A stretch of 9,771 nucleotides of DNA, taken from contig JAPOHM010000044.1 in assembly GCA_029979405.1 (NCBI GenBank), forward strand, positions 1-9,771. The letters are read 5' to 3'. Numbering within the stretch: position 1 is the stretch's first letter; every line of letters begins with the position of its first letter. A program made the position numbers and the translations under genes. Positions 7,215 through 9,771 of the stretch are shown piece after piece. A model generated the notes under the pieces. That model had not been told where the DNA came from. It searched no databases and saw only the letters and a list, made by a program, of their open reading frames with translations. This stretch comes from Methanobacteriota archaeon (GTDB lineage Archaea > Thermoplasmatota > Poseidoniia > Poseidoniales > Poseidoniaceae).

Positions 7215-8009
7215 ATGGCAGTCTTTGAGGGTCGGGATTTACGCCGACCTCAGATTATGGGAATAATCAACGCCACCCCAGATTCCTTCTATTCAAATTC
7301 CAGAAATGGTAGCCTAGAATTAGCAAGAAAGATGGTACAAAACGGTGCAGATTGGATAGATATTGGGGGAGAATCTACACGACCAGGTTCAAAATCAATT
7401 TCTATAGAAGAAGAGATTAGCAGAGTGTCGCAACTTGTAAAAGACGTTTCACAATTCTCAAAGGTTTCAATCGACACGCGAAATCATCAAGTTGCAAGAA
7501 TTGCTTTGGATAACGGTGCAATTATGGTAAACGACGTTAGCGGATTGAGAGATGCAAATATGGTAGATCTCGTTATAGAAAAGCAATGCTATGTTTGCAT
7601 TATGCACATGAAAGGAGAGCCAGGAAATATGCAAGATAATCCGGAATACACCGATGTATGTTCAGATGTCTTTGGTTACTTAATTGACAAAGCAAAGCAA
7701 TTAGAAGATAGAGGCTTACCTAAAGAAAAAATCTATCTTGACCCAGGGATTGGTTTTGGAAAAAAGTTACAACACAATTTGGACTTGTTAAAATTCAGTG
7801 AAAAACTCCGGCCGTACAAGATTTTGTGGGGAGTATCAAGAAAATCAATGATTGGACAGATATGTTCACAGGAGAGTACTGATGGAAGATTAGCAGGCAC
7901 TCTTGGAGTTGCAAGTAAAGCGTTTAACAAAGGTATCGATATAGTTAGAGTACATGATGTTAGAGAACACAAGGACTTATTTGATGTTCTAGAAAGGTTG
8001 GTGAATTGA
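7215..8009 (+). CDS. folP: Dihydropteroate synthase
   Basis: This enzyme (EC 2.5.1.15) condenses 6-hydroxymethyl-dihydropterin diphosphate with p-aminobenzoate to give dihydropteroate, a step in folate (possibly a related pterin) synthesis in the cytoplasm. The 264 residues form a complete TIM-barrel pterin-binding enzyme, close to E. coli FolP (282). Seen: MGIINATPDSFY at 15-26; the ESTRPG loop at 53-58; SIDTR at 85-89; NDVSG at 106-110; DPGIGFGK at 176-183; GVSRKS at 206-211 with the pterin/sulfa-site lysine K210; and RVHDV at 245-249 with the anion-binding Arg and His. The ATG at 7215 leaves 14 residues before the first motif. An in-frame ATG at 7158 would add 19 non-conserved residues and overlap the divergent gene. 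The stop abuts the next ATG directly (TGA-ATG), so the two are cotranscribed. In some archaea FolP-like proteins serve methanopterin synthesis; the complete motif set here favours true DHPS activity. Confidence 0.96.
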   Translation: MAVFEGRDLRRPQIMGIINATPDSFYSNSRNGSLELARKMVQNGADWIDIGGESTRPGSKSISIEEEISRVSQLVKDVSQFSKVSIDTRNHQVARIALDNGAIMVNDVSGLRDANMVDLVIEKQCYVCIMHMKGEPGNMQDNPEYTDVCSDVFGYLIDKAKQLEDRGLPKEKIYLDPGIGFGKKLQHNLDLLKFSEKLRPYKILWGVSRKSMIGQICSQESTDGRLAGTLGVASKAFNKGIDIVRVHDVREHKDLFDVLERLVN

Positions 8010-9362
8010 ATGTTCCTTATCTTTGGATCAGATAATATCGCTATTCAACTAGCAAAATGGATTGGAACCACGTCAAGAGTTCGATTAATCGGCCTAGCTG
8101 AGCAACTTATTGGAATTCCAAATGTTGAGATTGTTACATTACCAACAGAAATGGAACTAAATGAAATGCCATTGCCTGAAGTTGCTCCTACTGCAGTAGT
8201 TATTTTGGATGAAATAATTTGTGACGATAAACCTACTGAAGAGTTACTAAAATTGTGGCCTCAAACACCCATTCTATCAACATTTGAAATGGAAAATTCT
8301 GAATTGATATCTGTTGAAGATTTGACATTAAATCTTCTGAAAGATAGATTGAAAAATATTGATAGAAAACACGGTGCCTCAGATGTAATTCGTCGACTAA
8401 AGTCACAACCTGATGCTAGAGTTCTGATCGTTTGCCATGATAATCCAGACCCTGATTCCATTGCAAGCGCTCTTGCAATCGAGCAAATTTGTAAGCAAAT
8501 TGGACAAACGGTTACCATTGCTCACGGAGGAATGATTGAGCACCAACAAAACGTAGGGATGGTTAGAATGCTCAATTTAGAACTTAGAAGGGTTATCCTT
8601 GAGTGGGAAATAGAAGATTTACTGAAAGAATCTGACATCACAGTATGTGTTGATTTCAATAAATCAGGAGCAAACAATATACTTCCAAGGGATTTTGTGC
8701 CTACCATAATTGTTGACCATCATTTGTCTGAAGACAGGCCACCAGGGGAGGTGGTTTTAGTACGCCCTGAATTCGCAGCCACATCATCTCTAGTTGCAAC
8801 AATTGCGATGAATTCAGGTTATGATATTGAACAAAACGTCGCAACTGCGTTAGCCTTTGGAATTAGAACTGACACTCTTGGATTTACAAGAGCCTTCAAT
8901 GAAGTTGATATGACTGCCCTTTCATGGTTAAACAATTATGTTAATTGGGAATTATTACGCTCTTTCGAGGCCCCTCCTCGTTCAAAAGAAGTTCTAGACA
9001 TATTCAAACACGCTCTACAGGATATGTATCAAGTTGGAGGGTTATTACTTGCCCCCATACATAACTTAGCAAATAGAGATGCACTTTCTCAAGTAGCAGA
9101 TTTTTTACTCACGACGGAAGGAGTTTCTGTTGTTGTTTGTTTTGGAGTTCGCAGAAATAAGGTCATTATTTCTGCTCGTTCAAAAAATGATGGAATCAAT
9201 ATCGGACAAATTTTACAAAAATCGTTCAATGAAGGAACCGCAGGCGGTCATGCAGTAATGGCTGGCGGGCAGATTCCCTTTGGGGATATAAAAGCTGACT
9301 CAGATATTGAAGCAATGAAGATAATTTCCATGAAACTGGAACAAATATTTGGAGGAATTTAA
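8010..9362 (+). CDS. DHH/DHHA1 phosphoesterase with N-terminal TrkA-N-like domain
   Basis: A DHH-superfamily phosphoesterase (RecJ/NrnA relative), 450 residues, expected to use two metal ions, probably Mn, to hydrolyse small nucleotides or short oligonucleotides. Seen: an N-terminal region about 1-115 resembling a TrkA-N/Rossmann fold, but with a degenerate glycine motif (FGSDNIA at 5-11). The DHH domain about 135-320 has motif I HDNPDPDS (143-150), motif II D215 in CVDFN, motif III DHH (236-238) and motif IV D288 in GIRTDT. The DHHA1 domain about 340-450 has the substrate-binding GTAGGHAVMAGGQIP (409-423). All metal ligands are present, so it should be active. The substrate (nanoRNA, pAp or cyclic dinucleotide) cannot be read from sequence. 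The ATG directly follows the folP stop, with GGTGA five bases upstream. Confidence 0.92.
   Translation: MFLIFGSDNIAIQLAKWIGTTSRVRLIGLAEQLIGIPNVEIVTLPTEMELNEMPLPEVAPTAVVILDEIICDDKPTEELLKLWPQTPILSTFEMENSELISVEDLTLNLLKDRLKNIDRKHGASDVIRRLKSQPDARVLIVCHDNPDPDSIASALAIEQICKQIGQTVTIAHGGMIEHQQNVGMVRMLNLELRRVILEWEIEDLLKESDITVCVDFNKSGANNILPRDFVPTIIVDHHLSEDRPPGEVVLVRPEFAATSSLVATIAMNSGYDIEQNVATALAFGIRTDTLGFTRAFNEVDMTALSWLNNYVNWELLRSFEAPPRSKEVLDIFKHALQDMYQVGGLLLAPIHNLANRDALSQVADFLLTTEGVSVVVCFGVRRNKVIISARSKNDGINIGQILQKSFNEGTAGGHAVMAGGQIPFGDIKADSDIEAMKIISMKLEQIFGGI
9351..9355 (+). promoter_or_regulatory. Shine-Dalgarno site of the TraB-family gene
   Basis: GGAGG inside the last codons of the DHH gene lies seven bases before the TTG at 9363. 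It decides for the TTG start, which directly follows the TAA stop of the DHH gene. Confidence 0.75.
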
Positions 9363-9771
9363 TTGGCAGCACCGATTGTTGATGTTGACGAAAACCTTCG
9401 CCTGCTGGGTACAGCACACGTTGCTACATCTTCCGTTGAGGCGGTAATCGAAAATATCGAAAATTGGAAGCCGGACATCGTTGCAGTTGAATTATGTGAG
9501 AGTAGACATAAGGCATTAACCTCTGATAGAAGGTTAGACAAGGAAGGCTTACTGAAAGTAATCAAAGAAGGAAAAGCCCCCATGGTTCTACTACAATCTC
9601 TACTTTCTGCAGAACAACGTAAACTTGGATTAGATGAAGGACAACAACCAGGTGCTGAATTGCTTGCTGCAGTGAAAGCCGCAGAGGAAGCGGGATTAGA
9701 GGTTGAATTGGTAGATAGGGATATCCAAACAACACTTCGAAGAGCATGGAAGAACATGCGCTTGAGAGAAA
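9363..9771 (+). CDS. TraB-family protein, N-terminal part (cut by window end)
   Basis: The reading frame stays open from a TTG at 9363 to the end of the window: 136 codons plus one base. The start of a TraB (pheromone-shutdown-related, TraB/PrgY/GumN superfamily) domain is visible. LLGTAHVATSSVEAV at 14-28 carries the family GTAH signature, VAVELCESR at 40-48 has the conserved Glu and Arg, and LVDRDIQTTLRRAW lies about 116-129. Archaeal and enterococcal TraB proteins usually have a C-terminal membrane part, which would lie beyond the window. The superfamily is related to Tiki-type metalloproteases; the role in archaea is not established. Start evidence: TTG immediately after the DHH stop with GGAGG seven bases upstream; no ATG occurs before the GTAH motif. 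It is translationally coupled to the preceding gene. Confidence 0.88.
   Translation, partial: MAAPIVDVDENLRLLGTAHVATSSVEAVIENIENWKPDIVAVELCESRHKALTSDRRLDKEGLLKVIKEGKAPMVLLQSLLSAEQRKLGLDEGQQPGAELLAAVKAAEEAGLEVELVDRDIQTTLRRAWKNMRLRE

Noticed and set aside
7158..7216. Longer starts for folP (7158) and the membrane protein (7216) that would make the divergent genes overlap
   Set aside because: The added residues are not conserved in DHPS, the two extensions are mutually antisense, and the gap holds a plausible TATA element placed for the shorter starts.
9359..9757. 132-codon minus-strand ORF at the right edge
   Set aside because: It is Ser-rich and antisense to the TraB-family frame, which shows GTAH and VEL motifs, a Shine-Dalgarno site and coupling to the preceding gene.
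1..9771. CRISPR arrays, tRNA or rRNA genes, insertion sequences, defence or phage modules
   Set aside because: Read on both strands: no regularly spaced repeats, no cloverleaf or rRNA-like stretch, no transposase or integrase motif. Almost every base is in a recognisable or well-supported gene.

Overview
The window looks like a compact archaeal chromosome segment. The best marker is a tRNA (cytidine-56) 2'-O-methyltransferase (aTrm56), a SPOUT enzyme known essentially only from archaea. Other pointers are very short or absent intergenic gaps, TTG start codons, TATA-like elements placed where leaderless archaeal transcripts would need them, and full-length carbamoyl-phosphate synthetase and dihydropteroate synthase genes. 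My guess is a mesophilic euryarchaeote of the Thermoplasmatota/Poseidoniales (Marine Group II) type. That placement is inference from style and gene content, not proven by the sequence.

Layout. Positions 25-1206 (+) hold a 393-residue zinc-ribbon protein of unknown function. It ends tail to tail, with no spacer, against carB (minus, 1207-4542). carB is translationally coupled to carA (minus, 4542-5852). A 112-base AT-rich gap (5853-5964) holds the probable carA promoter and two short palindromes. Upstream on the same strand lie trm56 (5965-6492) and a four-helix membrane protein of unknown function (6518-7159). A 55-base divergent intergenic region (7160-7214) separates this minus-strand group from a plus-strand group: folP (7215-8009), a TrkA-N-like/DHH-DHHA1 phosphoesterase (8010-9362) and the first 136 codons of a TraB-family protein (9363 to the window end).

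How the genes work together. CarA and CarB form the glutamine-dependent synthetase that supplies carbamoyl phosphate for pyrimidines and arginine. FolP makes dihydropteroate for folate-type cofactors. aTrm56 modifies the tRNA T-loop. The DHH protein probably cleaves small nucleotides or short oligonucleotides. The plus-strand genes abut exactly, so folP, the DHH gene and traB are almost certainly one transcript. Genes inside transcripts tend to have Shine-Dalgarno sites (carB, traB and trm56 clearly, the DHH gene weakly). Genes at transcript heads (carA, folP, the membrane-protein gene) instead have TATA-like elements placed for leaderless or very short leaders.

Most of the window is housekeeping. 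No mobile element, CRISPR array, tRNA or rRNA was seen. The least explained items are the zinc-ribbon protein, the four-helix membrane protein, the N-terminal extension of CarA, and the single symmetric TATA-like element between the divergent genes at 7160-7214.
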